A DNA stretch of 50,833 bases, taken from assembly GCA_902781455.1 (NCBI GenBank), contig CACZJF010000024.1, positions 1-50,833 on the forward strand, given 5' to 3'. The translations under genes were made by a program, and so were the position numbers. Position 1 is the first letter of the stretch. Each line of letters opens with the position of its first letter. Below the pieces are notes generated by a model. It was not told where the DNA came from and ran no database searches. It worked only from the letters and a program-made list of their open reading frames with translations. This document shows positions 1-8,694 of this stretch, piece after piece. The DNA is from an uncultured Lachnospiraceae bacterium (GTDB lineage Bacteria > Bacillota > Clostridia > Lachnospirales > Lachnospiraceae).

Positions 1-2
1 AT

Positions 3-59
3 TATTTCTTTAAACCCATGCCGGTTGAGGAATTTGAGAAGTTGAGTGAAGAAATCTGA
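3..59 (+). pseudogene. C-terminal tail of an EAL-domain protein (partial at window edge)
   Basis: The reading frame entering from the left edge reads YFFKPMPVEEFEKLSEEI and stops at 57-59. This matches the end of EAL phosphodiesterase domains, where the last strand reads QGYYFSKPMP; the intact EAL protein ending at 6085 finishes the same way (GYYFSRPLPASEFEK). Only the last 18 codons are visible, so it cannot be said whether the gene is complete outside the window. It is in the same orientation as the c-di-GMP genes that follow. Typed as partial/pseudogene only because the body lies outside the window. Confidence 0.6.
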
Positions 60-73
60 AAGAAGGACTGTTT

Positions 74-241
74 ATGCATTCGATTAAAACCAAGATAACC
101 GCTATGACAGTCTGCGTCATCGTGATAGCAAGGAAACCATAACGATTCAGCACCCTGAAAAAATGGACAAAAGATGAATGGGAGCTTGCTCACCGGACAA
201 TGATGAAAAAATGGATGGAAAGTATAAAGGAAGTGAATTGA
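74..241 (+). pseudogene. Remnant of a membrane signalling gene: N-terminal segment joined to a C-terminal tail
   Basis: An ATG at 74, preceded by AGAAGGA, opens a frame that reads MHSIKTKITAMTVCVIVIA and then meets a stop at 140-142. The start looks like the first membrane helix of a Cache/HAMP-type sensor or diguanylate cyclase. The same frame continues after the stop (KKWTKDEWELAHRTMMKKW...) to a TGA at 239-241, directly before the next ATG at 242. The whole remnant is 55 codons, far too short for such a sensor, so I read it as the two ends of a gene whose middle was deleted. The identity of the C-terminal piece is unknown. Confidence 0.45.
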
Positions 242-3141
242 ATGGGAAGATACAGCTTTGACAAGTATACAAAGGCAGCTTTAGAAAACTCTGTAGTACC
301 CATTGGAGTATACCAGATAGTGGATGGACAGGTGGTGACCCTGATTGCATCGGATGGATTATGCGATCTGTTCGGATGTCTGCAGAGTCAAGGTAGAAAA
401 CCGTTACCGCCTCATCCACACAAGGGGCAGGCATATTGTGACCGAAACAGGTGAACGACTTGCGGTGGTATGGTACATCGATGAAGGCGCGGTCGTATTG
501 GATGCGGCGATAGCGGAGGAAGAGATAAAAATCGAAGAACTGAAAACATCCATGAATTCCCTCCTTAACAACATGCCTGCCATGGCATTTACCAAGAATG
601 TTGAAAATGGTACTTACCTGGCCTGCAACCAGATGTTTGCCGAGTATGCGAAACGGAAAAACCCGGAAGCTGTGGCAGGGCTCACAGACCATGATATTTT
701 TGATAATAAAACGGCGGATCATTTTGTGACCGATGATAAGATTGCCCTGTCCATGGATGAACCTTACATCTTTTTTGAGGATGTACCGGACGCGGCCGGG
801 AATCCGCACCGTCTTCAGACGACAAAGCTGAAATTCATTGACACAGCAGGCAGGCTTTGTCTGCTCGGGATGTCAATGGACGTCACGGAGATGATGAATG
901 CGCAAAAAGAAAAAGATCAGGCAAAGGCGGCTTATCAGAAAGCTCTGAATACAAGCGCGATTTATGAGGGAATACTTGATGCCCTGTCCGGGGATTATTT
1001 TGATCTGTATTATGTCGATTTGGAGACGGGTGAATATACCGAATACGGATCCTGGACCGAGGAGGGCCAGAGGTCGACAGAAAAACGAGGGGCTGATTTC
1101 TTCGCGGAAAGCATGGAAAATTCCAAGAATTTTATTTATGAGGAAGATCTGGAACTGTTTACGTCGGCGCTTAATAAAGAGAAACTGCTGGAAGGAATCA
1201 GGAAACACAGGACATGCATTTATTATTACCGTTTGCTAATAGACGGGATTCCGACCTATGTCAGCATGAAGGTTACACGGGTCGTGGGGGATGACAGACA
1301 TATCATCATAGGCATCAGTAACGTGGATACACAGATGAAGGACCGGATCGCTGCGGCGCGTGCGCTGGAGGACAGGAAATCTTATCTGCGCCTTTCCGCT
1401 CTGAACGGAAACCTGATTGTACTGTATTATGTTGACCCTGAAACGGGAGAGTACACAGAGTTCAGCTCTTCAAGGAGCTACAAGGATCTTGGAATTGCAA
1501 ATCATGGAACTGATTTCTTCAAAGAAACATATCAGAACAGCCTGAAGACGGTTCATCCTGAAGACCTGGCCATGTTTCATGCACAGGTCAGCAAAAAGAA
1601 CATCCTTGCGGCTATTGAGCGGGACGGGGTGTTTATCCTGGACTACCGCTTGCTGAACGACGAGCTTCCGACTTATGTGAGACTGCGTGCAGCAAAGGTT
1701 GAGGAAAACGGAAAATCTCTGCTGATCATCGGCCTGCTCGATGAAGACGCGCAGGTGAGGCAGGAACAGGAATATGCACGAAATCTCTCAGCCGCCAGAA
1801 AAATGGCGACCATCGATTCCCTGACAGGAGTCAAAAACAAAAATGCCTATGTGCAATGGGAAGAGATAATAAATGAGAGAATTAATGAGGGGACACAGGA
1901 ACCGTTTGCAGTCGTGGTCTGCGATATCAACAACCTGAAAGCAGTCAACGATCTGTACGGGCATAAAGAAGGAGATGTATGTATAAGGGATGCCTGTATA
2001 AAAATCTGCAGGGTTTTCAGCCACAGTCCTGTATTCCGAATAGGGGGAGATGAGTTCATTGTCATTCTGTCCGGGGAAGACTATTACCGGCGGGATGACC
2101 TGCTGAATCAGATCAATGCCATTCCGAAAGACCGCTCGAAGATCAGGATCGGAGAAACCGTGTCTGCGGGCATGTCGGAATATGACAGGGATAAGCACCG
2201 TTCTTTTCTGAATGTTGCTGAAGAAGCAGACAAAGCCATGTATGCGAGAAAGCAACATCTGAAAGAGACCATACTGAAAAAAGATGATAAGTCTGACAAC
2301 GAAGCAGGCTCAGATTACATTCCGGTTATCCATGCCCGAAAGCACGTTTTGATCGTCGACGATATCGAAATGAACCGCGAGCTCATGGGGGACCTTCTTG
2401 CCGAAGAGTATGACATTTCCTATGCTTCGGATGGTGTAGAAGCCCTGAAGACATTGCGGAGTCACAAGGATAGGATCGATCTCGTTCTACTTGATCTGCA
2501 GATGCCGAACATGAATGGGCGGGAGGTCATCGCCCAGATGCAGATCGATGAACAGAATGGGCGCGATGGATTTCATCCCGAAGCCGTTTCCGGATATTGA
2601 GATCGTCAAAGCCCGCATCGCCAAGTGCATCGAATTGGCGGAGGATCGTGAGCTGATCCATTACACGGAGCGTGATAAAATTACCGGACTGCTGAATAAG
2701 GATTATTTCTTCCGCTATGTCGGCAGGCTGGATTATCTGTACAGAGAGACTTCTTTGGACGCGGTGGCCTGTGTTGTGAACAAATTCCATTCTGTCAACA
2801 AACAATATGGGCGGCAATTTGGTGACCAGGTGCTGCGGAGCATAGGTACAGGCTTGAGAAAACTCGCTAGGGAAACCGGTGGTATCAGTTGCAGAGAGGA
2901 AGACGACACCTTCCTGTTATACTGCCCGCATCAGGAAGACTATGAACGGCTGTTTACAGAGTTCTTGTCTAAGGCGTTTGCCGAGGAAGAAACTGCTGAC
3001 AGAATCAAGATAAGGTTTGGAGTATTTGTTAATGCGCAGCAGGAGCCGGAGATGGATGAAAGGTTTGAACGAGCGAGAATTGCAGCGGACCGAGTCAAAA
3101 ATGATCCGGAAAAGATTTGTGGCTTCTACGATTTAACTTAA
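242..3141 (+). pseudogene. Broken PAS / GGDEF / receiver / GGDEF signalling gene
   Basis: The gene starts at 242 (MGRYSFDKYTKAALENSV) with a PAS-like segment that leaves frame near 380. The downstream frame resumes with RYRLIHTRGRHIVTETGERL, material that in this family lies roughly 50 residues further on, so a piece is missing as well as the frame. It then carries a PAS domain (about 550-900), two related domains beginning near 960 and 1380 (YDLYYVDLETGEYTEY-like), an intact GGDEF domain (RIGGDEF near 2036-2056, without the RxxD I-site) and a receiver domain (VLIVDD near 2350; LVLLDLQMP phospho-acceptor near 2490). Near 2555 the frame shifts again: the receiver's central part is missing and the other frame resumes at MGAMDFIPKPFPD, leading into a degenerate GGDEF domain (CREEDDTF in place of GGDEF). 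The last piece ends abruptly after GFYD at 3141. Translation as one protein is impossible. Confidence 0.75.
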
Positions 3142-3160
3142 AAAAGGTGGTGGATATGTG

Positions 3161-6085
3161 ATGAAAAATGATGCATTTACTCGGATAAAGCGGTCTTCGG
3201 CTTTTCTTCTATGCCTTATTATCGCTGCTTCTTTGCTGATGCCATTATCTGCGCACGCACAGGAGACCGGAAAGACCGTGCGTGTGGGTTGGTACGAGTC
3301 CGCTTTCCACCACGCGGATGGATTCGGAAGGCGTTCAGGCTATGGCTATGAATACCAGCAGCGGATCGCCACCTTTACCGGGTGGAACTATGAATATGTG
3401 GAGGGCAGCTGGTCAGAATTGCTTGAAATGCTGATCGCTGGAGAGATCGATCTGCTCAGTGACGTGTCGTATACCGAGGAGCGCGCAGAGAAGATCCTCT
3501 ATTCCGCTCTGGTGATGGGCTCGGAGGACTACCACGTCTTTATCAGGCCGGACAATACGGAGATACGACCGGATGATTTCTCAACCCTTAACGGAAAGCG
3601 GGTCGGCGTCAACAAAAACAGCATTCAGGAAAAACAATTTGTAGAATGGGCGGAGGAATACGGCGTCCATCCTGAAATTGTAGAGCTGACAGAAAAGACC
3701 CCTGAACTGCTGGCCATGCTGGAGCGCGGCGAGATCGACGCTCTGGTGACGCTGGACACCTATGGAAATACGGCGGATGTGCTGCCTGTATGCAAGGTGG
3801 GGTTTGCGGAATCCTATTTTGGCATCAACAAGAACCGCCCGGATCTCAAGCAGGAACTGGATGCGGCCATGAACCGCATCATGGAAGATAACCGGAATTT
3901 CAACGAGCAGATGACCGCTCAGTACAATAAAGCCAGCGGGCTCACCGGCTTTCTGACCGCTGAAGAGCTGGAATGGTATCAAACGCATGGGAAAATCCGC
4001 GTGGGGTATCAGACAAATTATTTACCCTTCTGCGATGTCGATGAGGAGACGCAGTCTCTTGAAGGGACTCTCTCGGATATCCTGACATTTGCTGAGACTT
4101 GCGAGAAGAATGCGGAGCTCAGTTTTGAAACCAGGGGCTTTCGTACCACGGAGGAGGCTGTGCAGGCTCTGGTTCGCGGCGAGATCGACTGCGTGTTCCC
4201 TGTCAATTTAAGCTCCTACGACGGTGAACAGCTTGGGATCATCATCACGGACCCCTATGCTACGACGGAGCTGTATGCGGCAGTCCGGACCGCAGACCGG
4301 CAGGGTCTGTCACCGGAACAGGATATGACGATCGCCATCACAAAGGGCAATTTGAACTACGAATCCTTTGTAATGGATTATTTCCCGCATTGGAAAGCAG
4401 CGTATTATGACGAAAGAGAGGACGTCTTCAAAGCGGTATCAAAAGGAGAGGCAGACTGCATCCTGGTCAGCAATTACCGGCTCAACCGCATGCGCGATCT
4501 GTGTGACAGATACGAGCTTTCCACCCTTGCCACGGGGAATGTCATGGATCTGTCCTTTGCAGTCAGGCGGGAGGATGACTGCCTGTACTCCATTCTCAAT
4601 AAGATCAGCCGTCTCATCCCCGATTCGCTGATCAACTCTTCGCTTACAACGTACACCTTCGTTGACGAACGGGTGACGTTCCTTGATTTCATCAGAGATA
4701 ACGTGGTCAGCGTTCTTGCCGTTGTGGCAGCCATCGCATTGGTCATCATCCTGCTTCTTGTTCGGAACATACGGGCAGAAAGGAGGGCCAACTCAGAGAG
4801 AAAGCTGATTTCGGCCGTGGAAACGGATGCATTGACCGGGCTTTATAACCGGAACTTCTTCTTTGAGTACGCGAATCGTATACACCGGGAAACTCCGGAG
4901 CCCAAAATGGATGCCGTGGTCCTGAATATTGAGCAGTTCCACTCCGTGAACGAACTGCACGGCAGAGAATTCGGCGATAAGGTGCTCAAGTCCCTTGGAG
5001 AAGAGATCCGGGGCTTTCTCCGCCAGACAGACGGGATCGGCGGCAGATTTGAAGGCGATCGTTTCGATATCTTCTGCAGGCCGCAGGAAGACTACCGGCT
5101 TCTGCTGGGCCGCTTCCAGAGCAGCCTTCGGAATCTGTTTCCGAACGCAAGCATCCGGCTGCGTATGGGCGTGGCTCCGTGGCAGGAGGGCGTGGAACCG
5201 ATGCAGCTGTTTGACCGGGCAAGAGCCGCCAGCAGTATTATCCGCGGCAGCGAAAAGCATCTCATGGTCTATGATGAAGATATGCGCGTGAAGGAGGATC
5301 TGAACCAACGGCTGATCAACGACCTTGACCGTGCGCTGCGGGACCATGAGTTTGAGATCTATTATCAGCCAAAGTACGATATCCAAAACGATCCGCCGCG
5401 TTTTCATAGCGCGGAAGCACTGATCCGCTGGCATCATCCCGAGATTGGAGTGATCACTCCAAACGATTTTATCCCCCTGTTCGAGGCAAACGGGCAGATC
5501 AGCGAGATAGACAAGTATGTGTGGCGGGAAACAGCCCGACAGATTGCCGAATGGCGGGAGAAGTACGGCATCACGATACCTGTGTCTGTCAACCTGTCCC
5601 GTGTGGATGCCCTTGACCCCACTCTGGAGCAAACGCTGGATGCGCTGGTGGAGAAATTCTCCCTTGATTATCAGTACCTGCATCTGGAAGTGACGGAGTC
5701 CGCTTATACAGAGGACGCTGAGCAGCTGCGGCGTGTCATCCAGCAACTGCGTGCAAAGGGCTACAAAATCGAGATGGATGACTTCGGTTCCGGTTATTCC
5801 TCCCTGAATATGCTATCATCCATCCCCATCGACGTGCTGAAGATGGATATGGCATTTATTCAAAACATAGAATACGATGAAAAGGATGTCCGGCTTGTCG
5901 AATTGATCCTTGATATCGCAGCAAACCTGAAGGTTCCCGTCATCGCCGAGGGCGTGGAAACGGAAACCCAGATGCAGCTGCTCAAAAAAATGGGATGCGA
6001 GTTGGTTCAGGGGTATTATTTCTCACGTCCGCTCCCTGCATCTGAATTTGAAAAGAGCATAATCAAAGATTGCATCGATCGCTGA
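3161..6085 (+). CDS. Membrane sensor phosphodiesterase: tandem solute-binding domains, degenerate GGDEF, EAL
   Basis: A 974-residue protein predicted to sense a small molecule outside the cell and hydrolyse c-di-GMP inside. A signal peptide (about residues 1-34, ending SAHAQE) is followed by two bacterial family 3 solute-binding domains (about 38-265 and 275-500), one transmembrane helix (about 517-538), a GGDEF domain (555-705) and an EAL domain (725-965). The GGDEF signature is replaced by EGDRF near residue 630, so cyclase activity is unlikely. The EAL domain keeps its hallmarks: EALIRW near 752, VNLS, LEVTES, MDDFGSGYSS near 873, LKMD and AEGVET. ATG at 3161 was preferred over the GTG at 3158 because it sits 7-10 nt after GGTGGTGG. 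It follows the broken signalling gene by 19 bp and precedes a diguanylate cyclase. Confidence 0.88.
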   Translation: MKNDAFTRIKRSSAFLLCLIIAASLLMPLSAHAQETGKTVRVGWYESAFHHADGFGRRSGYGYEYQQRIATFTGWNYEYVEGSWSELLEMLIAGEIDLLSDVSYTEERAEKILYSALVMGSEDYHVFIRPDNTEIRPDDFSTLNGKRVGVNKNSIQEKQFVEWAEEYGVHPEIVELTEKTPELLAMLERGEIDALVTLDTYGNTADVLPVCKVGFAESYFGINKNRPDLKQELDAAMNRIMEDNRNFNEQMTAQYNKASGLTGFLTAEELEWYQTHGKIRVGYQTNYLPFCDVDEETQSLEGTLSDILTFAETCEKNAELSFETRGFRTTEEAVQALVRGEIDCVFPVNLSSYDGEQLGIIITDPYATTELYAAVRTADRQGLSPEQDMTIAITKGNLNYESFVMDYFPHWKAAYYDEREDVFKAVSKGEADCILVSNYRLNRMRDLCDRYELSTLATGNVMDLSFAVRREDDCLYSILNKISRLIPDSLINSSLTTYTFVDERVTFLDFIRDNVVSVLAVVAAIALVIILLLVRNIRAERRANSERKLISAVETDALTGLYNRNFFFEYANRIHRETPEPKMDAVVLNIEQFHSVNELHGREFGDKVLKSLGEEIRGFLRQTDGIGGRFEGDRFDIFCRPQEDYRLLLGRFQSSLRNLFPNASIRLRMGVAPWQEGVEPMQLFDRARAASSIIRGSEKHLMVYDEDMRVKEDLNQRLINDLDRALRDHEFEIYYQPKYDIQNDPPRFHSAEALIRWHHPEIGVITPNDFIPLFEANGQISEIDKYVWRETARQIAEWREKYGITIPVSVNLSRVDALDPTLEQTLDALVEKFSLDYQYLHLEVTESAYTEDAEQLRRVIQQLRAKGYKIEMDDFGSGYSSLNMLSSIPIDVLKMDMAFIQNIEYDEKDVRLVELILDIAANLKVPVIAEGVETETQMQLLKKMGCELVQGYYFSRPLPASEFEKSIIKDCIDR

Positions 6086-6131
6086 ATAGTATTAGCTGCC
6101 TTCACCTATGAAGCAGAAAAGAGGAAGAACT

Positions 6132-7478
6132 ATGCCGAAACAAGATAAAGAAAAGGGTATCTCTCTACGGACGATCCATTTATGGCTGATCATTGGGGCT
6201 GTGATTATCTCAGGTCTGATGATTCTGTTTACATTTCAACTGACGACCAGTTTTCATGCCCTGACTCATGTGTCAGAACAGCAGGTGGAGCTGGCACAGG
6301 CAGCCCGTGAATTGATGGATGCTTCCGATTATTTAACGGAAAAAGTACAGAGATTTACTGTTCAGGGAGAGATGCGATTCTTGGAAGAATACTTCACGGA
6401 GGCACTCGAATCAAAGCGCCGGGAAGAGGCAATCGACAGGATGTCGGAAGGAAGTGGCAGCGAGGAAGCCTTGCAGAGTCTTCAGAATGCTATGAATTAT
6501 TCTCTGGAGCTGATGAATCAGGAATACTATGCGATGCGACTCGTGATTGAAGCCAAAGGGTATAAGGACTATCCTGAGATTCTTCACTCAATAGAACTGT
6601 CCTCAGAAGATCAGGCGCTTGCTCCGGAAGAAAAGATGCGAAAGGCCACCGAGCTTGTTCTCAATGATGATTACTATACTCTGAAAGATCAGATTCGGGA
6701 GAATATGAAGGCCAGTCTTGATAAACTGGAGCAGACGGTATATGTTGAAAATGCTTCTGCGCTGGAATCTCTTCACGGAAAGATCGTGTTTGGGCGCATT
6801 GCAATTGTGATTCAAACTATCATCATCCTGTTTATGGTTTGGATCACTTCCCGTCTCGGTATCAACCCAATCCTGAATGCGGTGAACCACATCAAGTCTG
6901 ACAGTCCTATTCCTGAGGTTGGTGCAAATGAATTCCGCTATCTGGCCCGCGCTTATAACAAGATATATGAGGTCTATAAGAGCAGTCTGGAACGTCTGAA
7001 TTTCAAAGCGTCTCACGATGAACTGACCGGCGCTTACAATCGCGCCGGATATGACCTGCTTCTTTCCAGTATCGATCTTAACAGTACATATATGCTGCTC
7101 TTTGACATCGATAACTTTAAGGCCATCAATGACACCTATGGACATGAAACGGGAGACAAAGTCCTGATCAAGCTGGTAGAGGTTTTAAGAAACAATTTCA
7201 GGTCTGACGATTATATCTGCCGCATCGGCGGTGATGAATTCGTTGTCTTTATGGTTCACTCGCCTCAAATACAGCGTGAGCAGATCACTTCGAAAATCGA
7301 GAAAATCAACCTTGCACTGGATGAGACCGCCGACGGCCTGCCGCGTGCTTCTATTAGCGTCGGTATCACCCATGGGACGGATGTCAACAATGTAAAAGAA
7401 CTGTTTGAAAATACTGATGCGGCGATGTATCAGGCAAAGCAAAGCGGAAAACGCACATATAGGTTTCATAAGAAGTAG
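6132..7478 (+). CDS. Membrane-bound diguanylate cyclase
   Basis: A 448-residue protein that should make c-di-GMP from two GTP. Two transmembrane helices (about residues 15-37 and 222-243) frame an extracytoplasmic helical sensor region of about 185 residues. A short linker leads to a GGDEF domain with intact RIGGDEF near residue 364. The preceding residues fit RxxDxxxRxGGDEF, so the inhibitory I-site is present. The start at 6132 is preferred over the ATG at 6108 because AGAGGAAG lies 5-7 nt upstream. It lies 46 bp after the EAL protein, so cyclase and phosphodiesterase probably share a transcript and act as an opposed pair; that is inference. No terminator is evident after its stop. Confidence 0.88.
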   Translation: MPKQDKEKGISLRTIHLWLIIGAVIISGLMILFTFQLTTSFHALTHVSEQQVELAQAARELMDASDYLTEKVQRFTVQGEMRFLEEYFTEALESKRREEAIDRMSEGSGSEEALQSLQNAMNYSLELMNQEYYAMRLVIEAKGYKDYPEILHSIELSSEDQALAPEEKMRKATELVLNDDYYTLKDQIRENMKASLDKLEQTVYVENASALESLHGKIVFGRIAIVIQTIIILFMVWITSRLGINPILNAVNHIKSDSPIPEVGANEFRYLARAYNKIYEVYKSSLERLNFKASHDELTGAYNRAGYDLLLSSIDLNSTYMLLFDIDNFKAINDTYGHETGDKVLIKLVEVLRNNFRSDDYICRIGGDEFVVFMVHSPQIQREQITSKIEKINLALDETADGLPRASISVGITHGTDVNNVKELFENTDAAMYQAKQSGKRTYRFHKK

Positions 7479-7520
7479 TTTTGCTGAATACGATAATCTG
7501 TTTTTCAGGCTTGCTTTCTC

Positions 7521-7598
7521 GACATGTTCCCCTGCGCGAGATAATACGCTGACATGTTCCCCTGCGCGTTTGGAACGGTAGATATGTTCTTTTCGCAA
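7521..7598. repeat. Three 18-bp repeats at an exact 30-bp period (possible IS21-type end)
   Basis: GACATGTTCCCCTGCGCG occurs at 7521-7538 and again at 7551-7568. A degenerate third copy (GATATGTTCTTTTCGCAA) occurs at 7581-7598, so the period is exactly 30 bp. Multiple short repeats near the terminus are a known property of IS21-family insertion sequences, and these copies resemble such ends. No transposase is left in the window, so this would be a solo end or remnant. Confidence 0.45.
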
Positions 7599-7732
7599 AG
7601 TGGATGCGCGTGCTTGGGAGTATGAGTATGCAAAAGCACGACTCGTGCCACTTGGTGTAGGGGAAAAGATCATACTCCAGCTATGTGGATTAATCTGGTT
7701 GAAAAACCCGAATATGGATCAATAGAAATAAG

Positions 7733-7756
7733 AAGTGAGTGACCAAGTGAGTGACC
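7733..7756. repeat. Adjacent 12-bp direct repeats, possible recombinase arm-type sites
   Basis: AAGTGAGTGACC occurs twice head to tail (7733-7744 and 7745-7756). A partial GGTGACC follows at 7761, and a variant CAGTGAGTGATC lies at 7933-7944. Tn916-like integrases bind short direct repeats of about this length through their N-terminal arm-binding domain, and such an integrase is encoded 950 bp away. Their role is inferred. Confidence 0.4.
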
Positions 7757-7804
7757 TACGGGTGACCATCTAAAATTCTCTTTATTTGCAAGGGTTTTTC
7801 GGTG

Positions 7805-7863
7805 AAGTGTCCGCCTCCTAAACGGTAGGTCGGTTGGAGGCTATAGAGTCCACCTATGATGCA
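7805..7863 (+). other. Degenerate tRNA-Arg(CCU) 3'-part, possible attachment-site remnant
   Basis: The segment contains GTCCGCCTCCTAAACGG, which matches the anticodon arm of tRNA-Arg with anticodon CCU (CTCCTAA loop). AGGTCGGT and, after an insertion-like GAGGCTATA, GAGTCCACC follow, resembling a variable loop and a decayed T arm. There is no 5' half and the stems no longer pair properly, so it is not a functional tRNA. Tyrosine recombinases often integrate into the 3' half of tRNA genes, which would explain such a fragment beside an integrase gene. Confidence 0.4.
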
Positions 7864-7966
7864 CTAAATTGTTCTGTGGTTACGGTTGTTCCTTCCATGG
7901 AGATTGAGCAGGAACTGTTTTGTATGAGAAATCAGTGAGTGATCTAATACAGAATTAGAAAATAGA

Positions 7967-8000
7967 AGGAAGAAAGACGCCTAATAACGTCCTTCTTCCT
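7967..8000. other. Strong hairpin in the intergenic island
   Basis: Arms at 7967-7979 and 7988-8000 form 13 pairs including one G-T, around an 8-nt loop CCTAATAA. No T-tract follows on either side, so it is not a standard intrinsic terminator. The rest of 7600-7960 holds no gene I can support. Confidence 0.5.
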
Positions 8001-8043
8001 GGCTATCGTAGAGTATGAAGATTGTTATCATAGATGAGGGGCA

Positions 8044-8093
8044 AGATCGCCTGACGCTAACAACACTTGTTAGTAAAGGTGATCTGTTTTTTT
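8044..8093 (+). terminator. Intrinsic terminator, plus strand
   Basis: AGATCGCCT pairs with AGGTGATCT, and inside it CTAACAA pairs with TTGTTAG. A run of seven T follows at 8087-8093. The T-run is on the plus strand, so it would stop rightward transcription from the island before it enters the convergent minus-strand gene whose stop codon lies at 8092. Confidence 0.65.
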
Positions 8094-8571
8094 AGAATAT
8101 GTCTTCAACAACGTATTCTTCATATCGTCTTCCATTGACGAGTTCTTGTATTTCATTATATGCTTCGAGATCAGACATATCGATTTCATTTTTATTGTAA
8201 TGAACTCTTATAGGTTCGTTCGTATACATATCGGTCATGTTGATGATATCCGGCACAACAGGATCCTGAATACCATAATACTCGTTTACATTTAAAATTG
8301 TTGTAAGACGAGAGTCTTTTAAGAATTTATCGGAGAAACGTGTGACGGAATATTCATTTTTTAATTGTGATTTGATTGTTGTATAGAGTTCTTTGTGAAT
8401 GTGATCTGAGAATATATTAAATCTTTCAGCATCAATGTAAATAGGTACGTTGTTGATTGACAATGGATATGAATATCCATCTACTTCAATATCGTATTTG
8501 ACGATCATATTTGAGTAGTCGTCGCGAGAAAGATCGAAATCCGAGTTGATGCAATCAAGCAATTTCGACAT
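8092..8571 (-). CDS. Hypothetical protein of the AT-rich island
   Basis: I do not recognise this 159-residue protein. The start (MSKLLDCINSDF) was chosen because AAAGGAG lies 5 nt upstream of the ATG at 8571; a longer frame to 8622 has no such site. The product is acidic and rich in Tyr, Asn and Ile, has no signal peptide or membrane helix, and ends in EEYVVEDIF. Base composition is clearly more AT-rich than the neighbours, which with the divergent recombinase suggests horizontally acquired cargo. Its start faces the recombinase start across 123 bp, so both promoters must lie in that gap. It could be a cargo or control protein of the element; nothing in the sequence decides. Confidence 0.6.
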   Translation of the reverse strand: MSKLLDCINSDFDLSRDDYSNMIVKYDIEVDGYSYPLSINNVPIYIDAERFNIFSDHIHKELYTTIKSQLKNEYSVTRFSDKFLKDSRLTTILNVNEYYGIQDPVVPDIINMTDMYTNEPIRVHYNKNEIDMSDLEAYNEIQELVNGRRYEEYVVEDIF

Positions 8572-8627
8572 ATTAACTCCTTTCATTATGGTGATGTATT
8601 TTTGACCACGGGAAAACAGCAAAAATG

Positions 8628-8656
8628 CTGATATATCAGTTGATTTGTGTTATAAT
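8628..8656 (+). promoter_or_regulatory. Promoter of the recombinase gene with a 10-bp palindrome
   Basis: A perfect -10 box TATAAT at 8651-8656 lies 17 bp after CTGATA (4 of 6 matches to TTGACA) at 8628-8633. The -35 region is covered by the perfect palindrome TGATATATCA (8629-8638), a plausible operator in the divergent region. The recombinase start lies 39 bp downstream of the -10. Confidence 0.55.
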
Positions 8657-8694
8657 CGTCTCTACTGTAATTCATTACAAGAGAGGACGTTATT

